From Crotalaria pallida (Eukaryota > Streptophyta > Magnoliopsida > Fabales > Fabaceae), in NCBI GenBank assembly GCA_037953625.1, contig CM075649.1:119781290-119845289 (forward strand): a DNA stretch of 64,000 bases, in the 5' to 3' direction. Each line of letters starts with the position of its first letter. Within the stretch, counting starts at the first letter, position 1. This document shows, one piece after another, positions 33,562-45,020 of this stretch. Both the position numbers and the translations under genes were made by a program. The notes below the pieces were generated by a model. That model worked only from the letters and a program-made list of their open reading frames with translations. It did no database searches and had not been told where the DNA came from.

Positions 33562-33649
33562 ATTTTGAAGGGGACTACACCCCAAGCTAACATGAAAGGA
33601 CCCAAGACTACTTGGGTACCTAAAACTAGTAAGTGATGTTTTTTTGTAG

Positions 33650-35868
33650 ATGTGCCTTCGAACAAAGGAGCGAATATGGTATCTAGATAGTGGTTGTTCT
33701 AGGCATATGATGGGCGATCAATCACATTTTATTGAACTAACTACCAAGGAAATTGGTCACGTCACCTATGGAGACAACAATAAAGGCAAGATACTTGGAG
33801 TGGGTAAGATTGGTAATGTTTCTAACCTAGTCATTGAAAATGTCCTTTATGTAGAAGGATTAGAACACAATTTGTTAAGTATAAGCCAACTATGTGATAT
33901 GGGCAACAATGTTACTTTTACCTCTCAATTTTGCTTTATTAAAAGTGATGTTGATCATAGTGTCAAATTTGTGGAAAATCGCTCTAATAACACATATTTA
34001 ATTGATTTAGATGGAATCACCTCATTATTTTCTAAATGTTTTAAAAGTTTTGATGATGAGGTTAGACTTTGGCATATGCGAATAGCTCATGTAACTGTAA
34101 ATCAACTAAATAAGCTACTACGCAAAGAACTAGTAATTGGCCTAGCGAAACTCAATTTTCAACTTGACGGTGTTTGTGACTCTTGTCAAAAATGCAAACA
34201 AGTTAAAAAAATTTTTAAACCTAAAAACGCGGTAAGCACAACAAAACCATTGGAGTTGATCCATATGGATTTGTTTGGCCCATCACAAGTTAGAAGTTTT
34301 GGTGGTAATTACTATGGCTTTGTTATGGTAGATGATTTTACACGATTTACATGGACATTGTTCTTATCCGCCAAAAGTGAGACTTATAAATGTTTTAAAA
34401 AGTTTGCCAAACTCATCCAAAAACAATTAAATTTAAAAATTGTGTCTATTAGAAGTGACCATGGTGGTGAGTTTGAGAATTCTAAGTTTGATGCCTTTTG
34501 TGAAAAGTATGGCATATGTCATCAATTTTCAGCCCCTAGAACTCCGGAACAAAATGGAGTTGTAGAAAGGAAAAATAGAGTATTAGAGGAACTAGCTAGA
34601 ACAATGCTTAAAGAGTCTAAGGTTCCCTCTTATTTTTGGGCTGATGCGGTTAACACCGCTTGTTATGTGATCAATCGTATTCTTATCTGTCTCCATTTGA
34701 ATAAAACACCTTATGAATTACTCAAAGGGAAAAAGCCAAATATTTCATATTTCCATTCTTTTGGATGTAAGGTGTTTATTTTGAATAATGGTAAGAGTCA
34801 TGTCGGCAAGTTTGATTCTAAGGCCGATGAAGGTATTTTTCTTGGTTATTCATTGCACAGCAAAGCATTTCAAGTTTTTAATAAAAGAACTTTAACTGTT
34901 GAAGAATCAATCCATGTTGTATTTGATGAGTCACCTAAAGGAGAAAATAATGTTTCTTGTGATGATGAAGATGTGGGTACAATCATTGAACATGAGAAGC
35001 CTATACAACGAGAAGTAGAGAATCAACTTGACAAAGGAGAAACACAAGCACAAGAAAAGGAGCTAGCACAAGCACAACATAGCGATCTACCAACCGCTTG
35101 GAAACAAAATAAGAACCACCCGATTTCAAATATTCTAGGTGATATTGCTAAGGGGGTGGTAACCCGAAGCACACTGAATAATTTTTGCTATTATGTTGCG
35201 TTTGTTTCTCAAGTAGAACCTAAGAATATCAATGAAACTATAGATGATGATAATTGGGTATTGGCCAAGCAAGAAGAATTGAACCAATTTGAAAGAAACC
35301 AAGTTTGGGAGCTTGTGCCAAAACCCGATGATCATCCCGTTATAGGAACTAGATGGGTCTATAGAAACAAACTTGACGAATCGGGTATCATAGTTAGAAA
35401 CAAAGCTAGGCTAGTTGCCAAGGGCTATAGTCAAGAGGAAGGTATAGATTATGATGAGACTTACGCCCCGGTAGCTAGGTTAGAATCTATTAGAATGTTG
35501 TTATCCTTTGCTTCAATTATGAACTTTACTATTTATCAAATGGATGTGAAGAGTGCCTTTTTAAATGTTTATATTCAAGAAGAAGTTTATGTATCTCAAC
35601 CTCCTGGTTTTGAAAATTTTGAATACCCAAACCATGTTTTTAAACTCAAAAAGGCGCTTTATGGATTGAAACAAACTCCTAAAGCTTAGTACGATCGATT
35701 GAGTTCCTTTTTGATTCAAAATGGGTTCAAAAGGGGAGTTGTGGATAAAACACTCTTCATAGACAAAGTTGATAAAGATATTTTGTTAGTACAAATTTAT
35801 GTTGATGACATTATATTTGGTGCTACTAATAATGCTTTGTGCAAGAAATTTTCAGATTTGATGACATG
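33650..35868 (+). pseudogene. pol: S2 pol, first part: protease, integrase, RT start
   Basis: Open from 33650 ([15 protein letters not shown]) to a stop TAG at 35687-35689, which replaces a conserved Trp codon (S1: KAWYDRL region), then open again to the copy A insertion. Motifs are [69 protein letters not shown] and [10 protein letters not shown] (about 35800). Here integrase is continuous with the N-terminal part, unlike in S1. The start follows TTTTTTTGTAG directly, as in S1. Confidence 0.93.
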
Positions 35869-37172
35869 TGATGAAGGTCTAATATATGATGTTTTAAGGC
35901 TTAATTTCACTTCCTTTTGCTTGGATTTTAGCTTGTTTCTCTTGTAAATATAGGTATTTTGTATTAGTTTTAGGAATTTTTAGTTTATTAGAATCCTTTG
36001 AATGTTTTGATCCGTTTTGGGTATGTTTCAGGTATTTCAGAGCCTTAATTGGAGAAAATATTATTGGAGCTGAAAAGAGCATGAGAAGACCTTGAAAATG
36101 GCACAAGAACGGAGAGAAACGGAGTCGAAAATTTCCTAGCACGCCCAGGCGCGGGATCTGCGCGCCCAGGCGCGCTTGCAGCGGTGATTTGTGGCTTATC
36201 AGATACAGCGCGCCCAGGCGTGCTGGTCTGCACGCCCAGGCGCGCGAAGTCCGAGAAAGCCCAATTGGGCCAATTTCTGATCAGTTTTGAAGGATTTTAA
36301 TGAGATTAGGATTTTATCTATTATTTTATGTTTTTATGATTAGTTTAGGAAGAGATTAGAGAGTCATAATCAGAAATTATTTGAGGGAGATTGCATTCTC
36401 TGGAGAGCATTCGGAGGAGGAATCCATTGAAGGCTGAAGATTCAAAGAAAGGATTAGTGGTAATTTAGGAATGAATTACTTTAATTCTTATTTGTTCTTC
36501 TTCTCCATTATGTGTAACTAAACCCTCTTGTGTTAGGAACAAGTGGATTTGATTATGTAGTTTATTTATATGGATTAATGTTTTTCAGTTTTTAAATCAA
36601 GTGTTTAATTGTGATTTTATTGTTATGCATGAACTTGATCAATTCATGTTATGGATTTTTAGATCTGAATTGGAAAATTAGGATTTGAAATAGGCCATGC
36701 AATTAAACAATATAAGGATTCAACTTGTAGGAATACTTTTGGATTTTTATATAACTTTTGATAATTCACTGTTCTTAATCATGGTTATTCAATAGATTAG
36801 ATTTCTAAGGAATTAGGATTTAACAAATTGAATAATAAACAGTAATTTCATAGAGGAATCTAGGAATTACTAATTTTCTGAATTAGTTCTTGATTTAAAT
36901 GGAAAAAATTGTTTCATAATAAATAAATGAAATAATTAATGAAACAAGTTCCTAACCACCTTCCATCCATTGATTTATTGTTTTTATTTATTTTCCAGCA
37001 TCAAATCATCCTCTTAATTTAATTATTTAAATCTGAATTTAGTAGATTTTACTTATAATTACTCTTAGGTAGAAGTAGATTAAATAATTCTTGGTCCCTG
37101 TGGGAACGATATCTGGTCTTAACCGACTATATTACTATCCGATCTAGTATACTTGCTAGACACCAATCAACA
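35869..37172 (+). repeat. Solo LTR copy A (GC-palindrome LTR family) inside S2 pol
   Basis: This is about 1.3 kb between FSDLM and SEFEMSMM of RT. It begins TGATGAAGGTC and ends CAATCAACA, which match the ends of copies B and C when reverse-complemented. The 3' part has the conserved CCCTGTGGGAACGATAT and ACTATATTACT. Unlike B and C, no clean target duplication is visible, so the edges could be a few bases off. It carries four GC-rich palindromes at 36139-36245. The LTR lineage is not recognised with certainty. Confidence 0.75.
36139..36245. repeat. Paired-palindrome array, GCGCGCC-CA-GGCGCGC type (copy A)
   Basis: Centres (the CA dinucleotide) are at 36146, 36167, 36215 and 36237. The two pairs are spaced 21 and 22 bp. 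Spacers differ. Confidence 0.9.
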
Positions 37173-38042
37173 AGCGAGTTCGAAATGTCGATGATGGGAG
37201 AATTGATCTTCTTCCTTGGACTTAAGGGAAAGCAAATGGATAATGGCATTTTCATTCATCAAACCAAGTATTGTAAGGAATTAATCAAGAGGTTTGGAAT
37301 GGATAAAGCAAAAGATGCGTCTACACCAATGGCTACAAATTGCTATTTGGATAGAGACGAATGCGGAAAATCGGTAGAGGTAACCAAGTATAGAGGCATG
37401 ATAGGGAGTTTACTTTATCTTACTACATCTAGGCCCGACATCATGTTTAGTGTATGTATGTGTGCTAGATTTCAAGCAAACCCTAAGGAGTCGCATTTAT
37501 CTTGTGTTAAGCGAATAATGAAATATTTGAAAGGTACTATTAAAACCGGATTATGGTATCCTCGTGATGCCTCTCTTTATTTAGTTGGTTATAGTGATGC
37601 CGACTTTGCCGGTTGTAAGCTTGATAGAAAAAGCACAAGTGGTACATGTCACCTTTTTGGAAATTCTCTAGTGGCTTGGAATTCCAAAAAGCAAGCATGT
37701 GTTGCGCTTTCAACCGCCGAAGCGGAGTACATAGCGGTCGGAAGTTGTTGTGCACAAATTTTGTGGATGGAACAACAATTTTCAGATTTTGGAATAAAAC
37801 TTGATAAAATTCCAATTAAATGTGACAACACTTCTACCATTAACCTAACTAAAAATCCAGTATTACATTCACGAACTAAACATATTGAAATAAGGCACCA
37901 TTTTTTAAGAGACCACGTTCAAAAGGGTGATTGTGTTATTGAATTTGTAAACACGTCAAATCAATTAGCGGACATATTCACCAAGCCTTTGCCAAGAGAT
38001 ACATTTTATTTTATAAGAAGAGAGCTTGGCATTCTTGATTAA
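37173..38042 (+). pseudogene. pol: S2 pol, second part: RT end and RNase H
   Basis: Continues RT after copy A ([16 protein letters not shown]). It then carries RNase H with [27 protein letters not shown] and [21 protein letters not shown]. It is open to a stop at 38040-38042, about 95% like S1 in the motif blocks by impression. It is broken only by the upstream insertion and stop. Confidence 0.93.
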
Positions 38043-38332
38043 TCTAGTCTTAACTAATTGTATTTGATGTTATTTTTAACGATCATCCACCATTGTGTCT
38101 TATTTGAATTTTTTAAGTGTGTGTAGTCTTTTTGTTAAATTTTACCTTTCATTATTTGCTTAATTCATAAATTTTTGTTGCTCTTTATGGTTTTAGAATT
38201 CCCTTATTAATTGCTCTTTGGTTGTCTATAAGTGTTGATGTGTATATGTGCTAGTTGCTAAATGAAATTTTGTGTTTGTTAATGTCAAAATGCTTTTAAA
38301 ATTGTCAAAAAATTTTGTTTTTCATAAATTAA

Positions 38333-38543
38333 TCGATTAGGAATTGTACCTTAATCGATTAATGTTTTTTACCCTTTCAGGGGTTACTCGATTAACTGTT
38401 TATTTAATCGATTAATTTTTAAACACTCATCAGATGCTAATCGGTTAGTTTCTCAGACTTAATCGATTAAATTTTTGGCAAGCATCAGGTACTACTCGAT
38501 TAAATTTTTAGACGTTAATCGATTAACGAGGGTAATTAATCGA
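38333..38543. repeat. Paired-palindrome array upstream of S2 ORF3
   Basis: TCGA-centred sites start at 38333, 38355, 38388, 38408, 38441 (TCGG), 38463, 38496, 38519 and 38540. Pair spacing is 22, 20, 22 and 23 bp. It has the same genomic place as the ACTCGAGT array of S1, about 300 bp upstream of ORF3, although the palindrome sequence is different. Confidence 0.88.
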
Positions 38544-38852
38544 TTAATGAGTGTCAGATAAGTTTTTTTTTAACGTATTTTGACTCATTTTTACCAAGTT
38601 TTTCAGTTGTTCTTCGTTTTCTCTCTTCTCTATCTTCACAAATCTTCCAAAAATCAACAACTAACACTCAAATCAAGTGATAAGCCTTCAATATTTCATC
38701 TTCTCCTTCATTATTACAATCAATTTCCTTCTCATTTCCCTCTATTTCTTCAAAATCGCGTTTTCCCCCCTTTGAAACCCTAAAATTGCGATTTTGGTTC
38801 TCACCCTCATAAACCCTGAAATTTCTTCCAGTAATCATCAATTTTGAGTTCC

Positions 38853-40016
38853 ATGGCTTCTTCCTCTGCTACTCCATACAAGAGATTGAAAAGAAGAGCA
38901 CATCCTCACCGCGACAATGAGTGGTATTCGCAGGTGGAAAGAGATGCACGAGCACCAAAATTCGTGGCTAAACCTTTTGGAGTTAGGCGCTATTTGAACC
39001 TTGAATGTCTTCGTAAGAATAATTTTTCATTTCATCCTTTATTGGTTCAGCAGACATTAAAGAAGTTTTTGGAATTTAATTGTATGGCTTACCCTAGGTT
39101 AGTCCGACAATTTTATGCAAATTTTACTCTGATTGATGGTGTTTTCCAGTCCATGGTGAGAGGTCACCATATTGTACTTAAGCCGGTGGATTTTAATATA
39201 ATGTTTGGGCTAGTTGATGAAGGAACTTTCTTTGAGGATGAGACCTCTACTGTTTTCAATTTAGACGGTGCAACAATTTTTATTGAGGCTCTCTGTGATA
39301 GAGAATCATGGAAAAGTGGCACTAAGAAAGTTACTTTGTTATCTTCTGATGATCGTATGCTTTTGTATGTTATTTCATATTGTTTATATCCTAAATCATC
39401 ACAGAATTATGGCCAAGCACAGGAGGAGGATCTCAAATTGTTTTATGCTATTAAACATGAAATTCCTATAAATTGGTTTAAAGTTATGATGAGTAGGATG
39501 TTGCTTGTTGCTAGATCCAACCCCCCGCATTATTTGCCTTACTTGATGCATGTGAGTAAGATTCTACATCATTATGGGGTTCTGATTGCAGATGATGAGG
39601 AGGTTGAAAAATTTCCTGAAAAGAAGTATTGTCTGAATTCTAATCACTTTAACCAGATAAAAATTGCATTTGATAAGACAACTAGATCATGGATTTGGGA
39701 TGAGCAGGCTGATAGGGTAGCAGAAGATGATGAAATGAGGGATGCAGAACAAGGGCAAGAGATTAATCTTGAGGATTACATTGATTTTACAAACTTTGAT
39801 GTTCCACCGCCTCAATAGTCTTCTTCTGACTTTGACTACCGTGCTATACATGACTCCTTGATTGCTCACATGGATAGTAGATTTGCTGATATTAGGGCAC
39901 AACAACAAGAGGATCTTCATGCCTTGGAGCAACGTTTGCTAGATGCTAATCAGTCCATGGAGCAGCGTATTCTTGATTCATTCAGCCGCTTGTTTCACCA
40001 TCCACCACCTCCTTGA
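38853..40016 (+). pseudogene. S2 extra ORF (ORF3), one internal stop
   Basis: Homologue of S1 ORF3 (13802-14998). The ATG at 38853 gives MASSSATPYKRLKRRA, again Ser-rich then basic. The core has FLEFNCMAYPRLVRQFYANF, MVRGHHIVLKPVDFNIMFGL and WIWDEQADR. A TAG at 39816-39818 stops the frame, but the same frame stays open to 40016 and matches the S1 C-terminus, including a heptad-like helix (ALEQRLLDANQSMEQRIL) and a final FHHPPPP. One nonsense change is therefore the main damage. Given two elements with different LTRs, ORF3 is a conserved Sirevirus component. PF20167-like by memory; no membrane span is seen. Confidence 0.75.
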
Positions 40017-40298
40017 TTATGAGTTGTTGACATTGTTGATCATCTTTTGGAAATTTTTCAATGTTTCTTTATGGACTTTTTCGACTTTAGTTATTTTAGT
40101 CTTTTATTTGCTTTGTTTATGAGTGGACATGGTCTTATGTGGTTTTTATGTAGTGGCTATGGACATGGTGTTTTATGATTATTATGCATTTTATGATGTT
40201 TATTTCCATTGCTACTTGCCATATATATTATCACTGTTCACTTACCTGTCATCTTTTGGCTAAGCTTTTTATGATCAAATATTCTTTTTAATGATGCG

Positions 40299-40447
40299 AA
40301 AAGGAGGAGAAAAGGTTGTTTTATGTTGTGTTTTGTAGGTTTGGTTGTTTTTATGTATTTTTCCTAAGTGTTTATACATTTAGGGGGAGTATATGAAAAT
40401 TTGAAGCTTATAAAGTAAAGATGGTTTGTCATCATCAAAAAGGGGAG
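40299..40447 (+). other. S2 polypurine tracts (three)
   Basis: Purine runs at 40299-40315, 40382-40389 and 40437-40447. The last (AAAAAGGGGAG) is two bases from the 3' LTR. They parallel S1 in number and spacing. Confidence 0.75.
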
Positions 40448-40449
40448 TT

Positions 40450-41928
40450 TGTAAGAATGTGATGTTTTGATGACAACAAACCAACATATGTAAACCTCAA
40501 GCATCAACAACCTTCAAGCCAAGCACCACTCAAGTTCTTAGATAGTTCATATGATACTGTATTCATTTGTATTATTTTATTTTATTTCATATGAGAGTGG
40601 GTGGTAGCTTAGGTCTTATCTCAATTTAAGTAAATGAATTGTTGATTATGTAGTGATGTGAGATTAACTTGATAGAAAATAGCTCACATGAAAGTAGAAA
40701 TCAAAACATATTTGAAAAGCTATTTTTTAGTCACTTTAGCAGTGGTTAATCGATTAGCTCACAAGGCTTAATCGATTAACACGTGATTGACTGATTCAAG
40801 TTGTTTGACTAACAGTGGTTAATCGATTAAGGTTTTACATTAATCGATTAATAGTTGTTAAATCAGAAAAATTATTTTGTTTAAAAGCTTTTCATTGTGA
40901 CTTTGATTTGGTTACTTACTTTCACAATTTCAAGAAACGAAAAAGACACTTTTATGCTATTACTTTTCAAAGAGAGCTATTCAATTTCCTAGAATTCTAT
41001 CAAGATCAAAATCTTATTTTTCCCAATCTCATTCTTCACTCTCATATTCTTCAATTCATATAGATATTGAGATCATAGTTTTTAGTACTACAAAGTTTGG
41101 TTGAATCAATCTACAACAAAGGGTTGTGCATTCAAGGATTCAACATTTTCAACAAAGTGAAGATTCGCACTTGGAAGTCTTTGAAGATTCAAAGCGAGAA
41201 GAAAGGAATCGGTTAGAGAAGGTGCTTCAACAAAGAACGATTGAAGAGATTGAGAAGAAAAATTGTTGGGATAGATTTTCAAGAGCTTGGTACTCTCTTG
41301 AAGGGTTAGGATAATTTGAGTGAGGTTTTCTCTTTTATCCATTGTAATCTACACAATTGTTTTCTAGTGGAAATCTCTCTATTGCGGTAGAGGGGACTTG
41401 ATGTAGCTCTCGGTGGTTGAGAGTGAACCAGGATAAAATCTCTTGTCTTCTATCTTTTACTTTCTTTAAGTTTTGAGTGATTTAATAAACCAATTGAATA
41501 ATTAGGTTAGATTTGGGGTTTTTCATAATTCGTAGTGAATTAACACTAATTTGGCTTGGTAAATTTAATTAGTCTTGTTCTTAATTCATTAGATATCTAT
41601 TCTTGCATTCTTGACATTTGGTTTCTGCTGTGATTCTGATTAAAAGTGATTGTAGTTAATTGATTAACTGCTGTATTAATCGATTAGTTTTAAATCACTT
41701 TTCAGCCATTAATCGAGTAACTGGTTTGTTAATCGATTAACTGTTTTCTAAGTTTCAGGCATTAATCGATTAGTCTAATCCATTAATCGATTAATTGTTA
41801 TAACTTTTGTTAGAAAATAAATTTTCTCTTAACCATTCTCAATAGCAATCGAAAAATTAATATCAACGCTCGAAAACACTATTCACCCCCCCTCTAGTAT
41901 TTTTTGAGCTGCTTGTTGGTTTCCAACA
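40450..41928 (+). repeat. S2 3' LTR (1479 bp)
   Basis: It starts TGTAAGAATG and ends TTCCAACA followed by TSD GAAAT. It is 16 bp shorter than the 5' copy because of one deletion near 41650, with about 50 substitutions relative to it by eye. The upstream palindromes are at about 40746-40850 and the downstream set at about 41655-41790. Confidence 0.93.
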
Positions 41929-41933
41929 GAAAT

Positions 41934-42558
41934 GGTTGAGTTGAAGAAGCAGATAGAGGAGTTATTACAGAAGCAACTCATTAGACCAAGTGTATCACCG
42001 TGGGGAGCTCCGGTTTTGTTTGTTAAGAAGAAGGACGGAAGCCTGAGGATGTGTGTGGACTATAGGCAGCTAAACAAAGTGACTATTAAGAACAAGTATC
42101 CTTTACCAAGGATTGATGATCTTATAGATCAGGTTCGAGGAGCCTCTGTGTTCTCTAAAATAGATATGAGATCAGGGTATCATCAGATCAGAATAAAGGA
42201 GGAAGACATCCCTAAGACCGCATTTCGATCACGATACGGACATTATGAGTATGTTGTAATGTTGTTCGGATTGACTAATGTCCCAGCCATTTTCATGGAT
42301 TATATGAACCGGATTTTCAGACCTTATTTGTATTCATTTGTGGTGGTATTTATCGATGATATCTTGATATATTCCAAGAATCTAGAAGATCATGCTGAAC
42401 ATCTCCAGATAGTATTGAAAATTCTAAAGGAGAAACAACTTTATGCCAAACTCTCCAAGTGTGAGTTTTGGTTAAGAGAAATTAAATTTCTGGGACATGT
42501 GATCTCAGAAGAAGGTATAGCAGTAGACCCAACTAAAGAGGATTCAGGTTCTGCAATG
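41934..42558 (+). pseudogene. pol: P RT, middle part
   Basis: Continues P pol directly after S2 ([19 protein letters not shown]). RT motifs are [12 protein letters not shown] (M has [12 protein letters not shown]) and [10 protein letters not shown]. One extra base near 42547 shifts the frame just before LTR-H. It is close in sequence to the M RT but a different family. Confidence 0.92.
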
Positions 42559-42563
42559 GAATC

Positions 42564-45015
42564 TGTAACATCCTGAAAATTAATATTAGTATAATAAATT
42601 TAAATATATATATATATATATATTTATTTAAGAATAGGATTAAGCCGTAGAAGTTGTATAAGGGTTGTGAGGTAATAGGAAGCCTAGGCCGACCAGATAA
42701 GTAAACGTTGGACCTCGGACGGATCCCTGCCGAGCTAAATGGGAACAAACGCGAAACTTGTTGTCAGCTCGGACTAGCCGACCTTATCGTACCTCGCAGT
42801 ATTAACCGAGGAAGAGACTCGGACTATTGTTGTCTCTCCTTGGCGAGCCGACGTCTCCTTGCTTCTCCGCGATAGCTCATGTTGAGCTGTTGATCCTTTG
42901 GTTATCGTGCCATCCGTACGGCTGTCACTGTCAATCGCTTTATGTCTTTATCAAGTCACTATTTATGGCTTCCTTTAGAAGCCAATGAGTCCTGTCCACA
43001 TGTTCTAGCTTCTCAAAGAACTCTCCAATAAGAACCACACAATTAATCCTCCTAAAAGAATAAAAGAGAACCCATAAACAATACAACCACTTTTCCATTC
43101 TCTTTCTCCTTCGCCTCCTCTATCTTTCTCTGAAGCTCCAGCACCAACAACTCCACATATTTTCTCTTCACTCACACATATCTTTTCCTCTTCTCTTCCA
43201 AGACTCGCTAACTAGAAACTACACCTCTTATCTATTGTGCCTCATCAAACGTTTCCTGGACCGTCGTTGTGTTGGGTGTGCAGCTAGGAGGAAAAGGTTC
43301 AAGGGGTTCTAAGCTCACAAGGTCAAGCAACAAGAGAAGCCTCACTCAAGCTCTCAACTCTTATCTCTCACGGATTAGGGTAAGGAGTGAGTGTTACCTC
43401 TATTTGAGTTTGGGTTCCTAGTGTGTTCATAACGGGTGCTAAGAGTGGGTGTTAGATTAAGGAAGAGGCATAGGATAATATTAGGGAGAAAGGGTAAATG
43501 TGTGATAGAAACCAATGGATGAACTAGAAACATGAATTTTGAGGAAAAAGGGAACATTGTTTTCTGCTATATGTTTTTAATTTCATGGTGGACTGGCTAA
43601 GTGTTTCATTTATATTGTTGTGGTTGTATAAATGTTTATGATGTTTTGATATTCATTATTTATATCCCACCTTTAAAATCTGTCTGTGGCCGAGCATGAA
43701 AGAGTGAAAGTGGGTATGAGATATGGTTAGATATGACAAGTAGAAGAGATAAGTAAATGAAATAGATAATAAGAGAGATTAATGGAAAAAGGAAATGGTT
43801 AAAAGATTGAGTCGAGAGAGGCCGAGCCAAAAAATGGTTAAAAGAGGAGAAATTAAAGAGAAATGGTTGTGTGCTCGGGTCATAGAAGACGCGTACTGGG
43901 TGCGTGCATTGATCGCGTCAGACACATACTGGGTATGTGCAGCTGTAAGACGAGTACCGAGTACTCGCAGTTATGACTCACACAAGGTTCCGATCACGGA
44001 ATCGGTGGGATGTGCTCCTGGTCATAGAAGACGCGTACTGGGTGCGTGCATTGATCGCTTAAGACGCCGAGAGGCGCAGCTGTAAGACGGGTACTGGGTG
44101 CTCGCAGTTATGGACACTCCTTAACTCCATAGAAGAATCGGCGGTAGTGCTCCTGGTCATAGAAGACGCGTACTGGGTGCGTGCATTGATCGCGTCAGAC
44201 GCATACTGGGTATGTGCAGCTGTAAGACGGGTACTGGGTACTCGCAGTTATGGACACTCCGGAATCTGACCCTAAATGGTGTAAGACATGCACTGGGTGT
44301 ATGCATCCGAGAAGAGTAAAAGATTGTAAACTATGTAAAGATGAATAGTGAGTAATGAGACAGAGAGAGAGAGAGAAAAAGGGAATACCGAGAAAGGAAA
44401 GTAACGACCGAGCAGACCCAATGTAGGAACTGAGAAATGAGTACAAGGGGAATCAATCGGATAAGTAGAGGTATAATTGGTAGGTAATGGATATGCTGGA
44501 TAATGATGTGAACCGAGCAAAATGAGGATGCATGCATGTAATATGTTCTGCTTGATTATCTGTTATATATGCTAATTGACTATTTGTGTTTGGCATGGCA
44601 GTTCGGTATGTCATACTAGAAACTGTTTACTTAAGTTCTGTGTAACGCTCAACTCCTTACCATTTTTCAGGTACTGAGCCCGAGCAGACGCAGTCCCCGG
44701 CCGAGCAGGTTCACTCTCCCTCACAGGGAGAGTCAGTCATTAGAGTCGGAAAATTAAGTTAGTCCTCGGCCAGTTGGCCGAGCTAAAACACTGTTCATGC
44801 ATTTTGTATTTTGGATAACTGATTCGGTGTAACTATGTTAACTCACTTTTATGTCTTTTTTTTGAATTAAAGTCTTCCGCTATAACTCTGATAATTTCAA
44901 TATTAAAGAAAGGAAATATTATTATTTTGTCTTGACCATTATCATAACTATGTCAAAAAGAAATTTTTATGTCCAAATTTTCGGTTTAAAAATAAAAATC
45001 AAATAGGGTGTTACA
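42564..45015 (+). repeat. LTR-H: solo gypsy-type LTR with hairpin array
   Basis: 2452 bp with ends TGTAACATCC and GGGTGTTACA, flanked by TSD GAATC (42559-42563, 45016-45020). No internal region is present, so it is a solo LTR left by recombination between two LTRs. The plus orientation is inferred from a CT-rich leader (about 43095-43210), a donor-like TAGG|GTAAGG at 43379/43380 and an acceptor CCATTTTTCAG|GTACTGAG at 44670/44671. After the acceptor a short open frame encodes an acidic Pro/Gln/Ser-rich peptide (TEPEQTQSPAEQ) ending at 44760. The hairpin array lies in the putative intron. Confidence 0.9.
43891..44303 (+). repeat. Array of ten co-varying hairpins in three 140-bp repeats (LTR-H)
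   Basis: Three imperfect repeats (about 43878-44018, 44019-44155, 44156-44300) each contain three short stem-loops, plus one extra. Nine have 6-7 bp stems around a three-base loop, mostly TGG: 43891-43905, 43924-43938, 43951-43967 (loop CGA), 44033-44047, 44088-44104, 44168-44182, 44201-44215, 44228-44244 and 44287-44303. One has loop GAGA (44065-44076). Stems differ in sequence but stay paired. The non-Watson-Crick pairs I find are all G-T on the plus strand, none A-C. Confidence 0.8.
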
Positions 45016-45020
45016 GAATC

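Larger units (their letters stand above)
30297..41928 (+). mobile_element. Element S2: Ty1/copia Sirevirus, older and degenerate, plus strand
   Basis: The LTRs are 30297-31791 and 40450-41928, ends TGTAAGAATG and TTCCAACA, with TSD GAAAT (30292-30296, 41929-41933). It has the same gene order as S1: gag, pol, ORF3, three polypurine tracts. Pol is interrupted by solo LTR copy A (35869-37172). Gag has frameshifts, and pol and ORF3 have stops. The two LTRs differ at about 50 sites by eye and by a 16-bp deletion in the 3' copy, so this is clearly the oldest of the three datable insertions. Its LTR palindromes are TTAATCGATTAA rather than ACTCGAGT. Confidence 0.94.
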
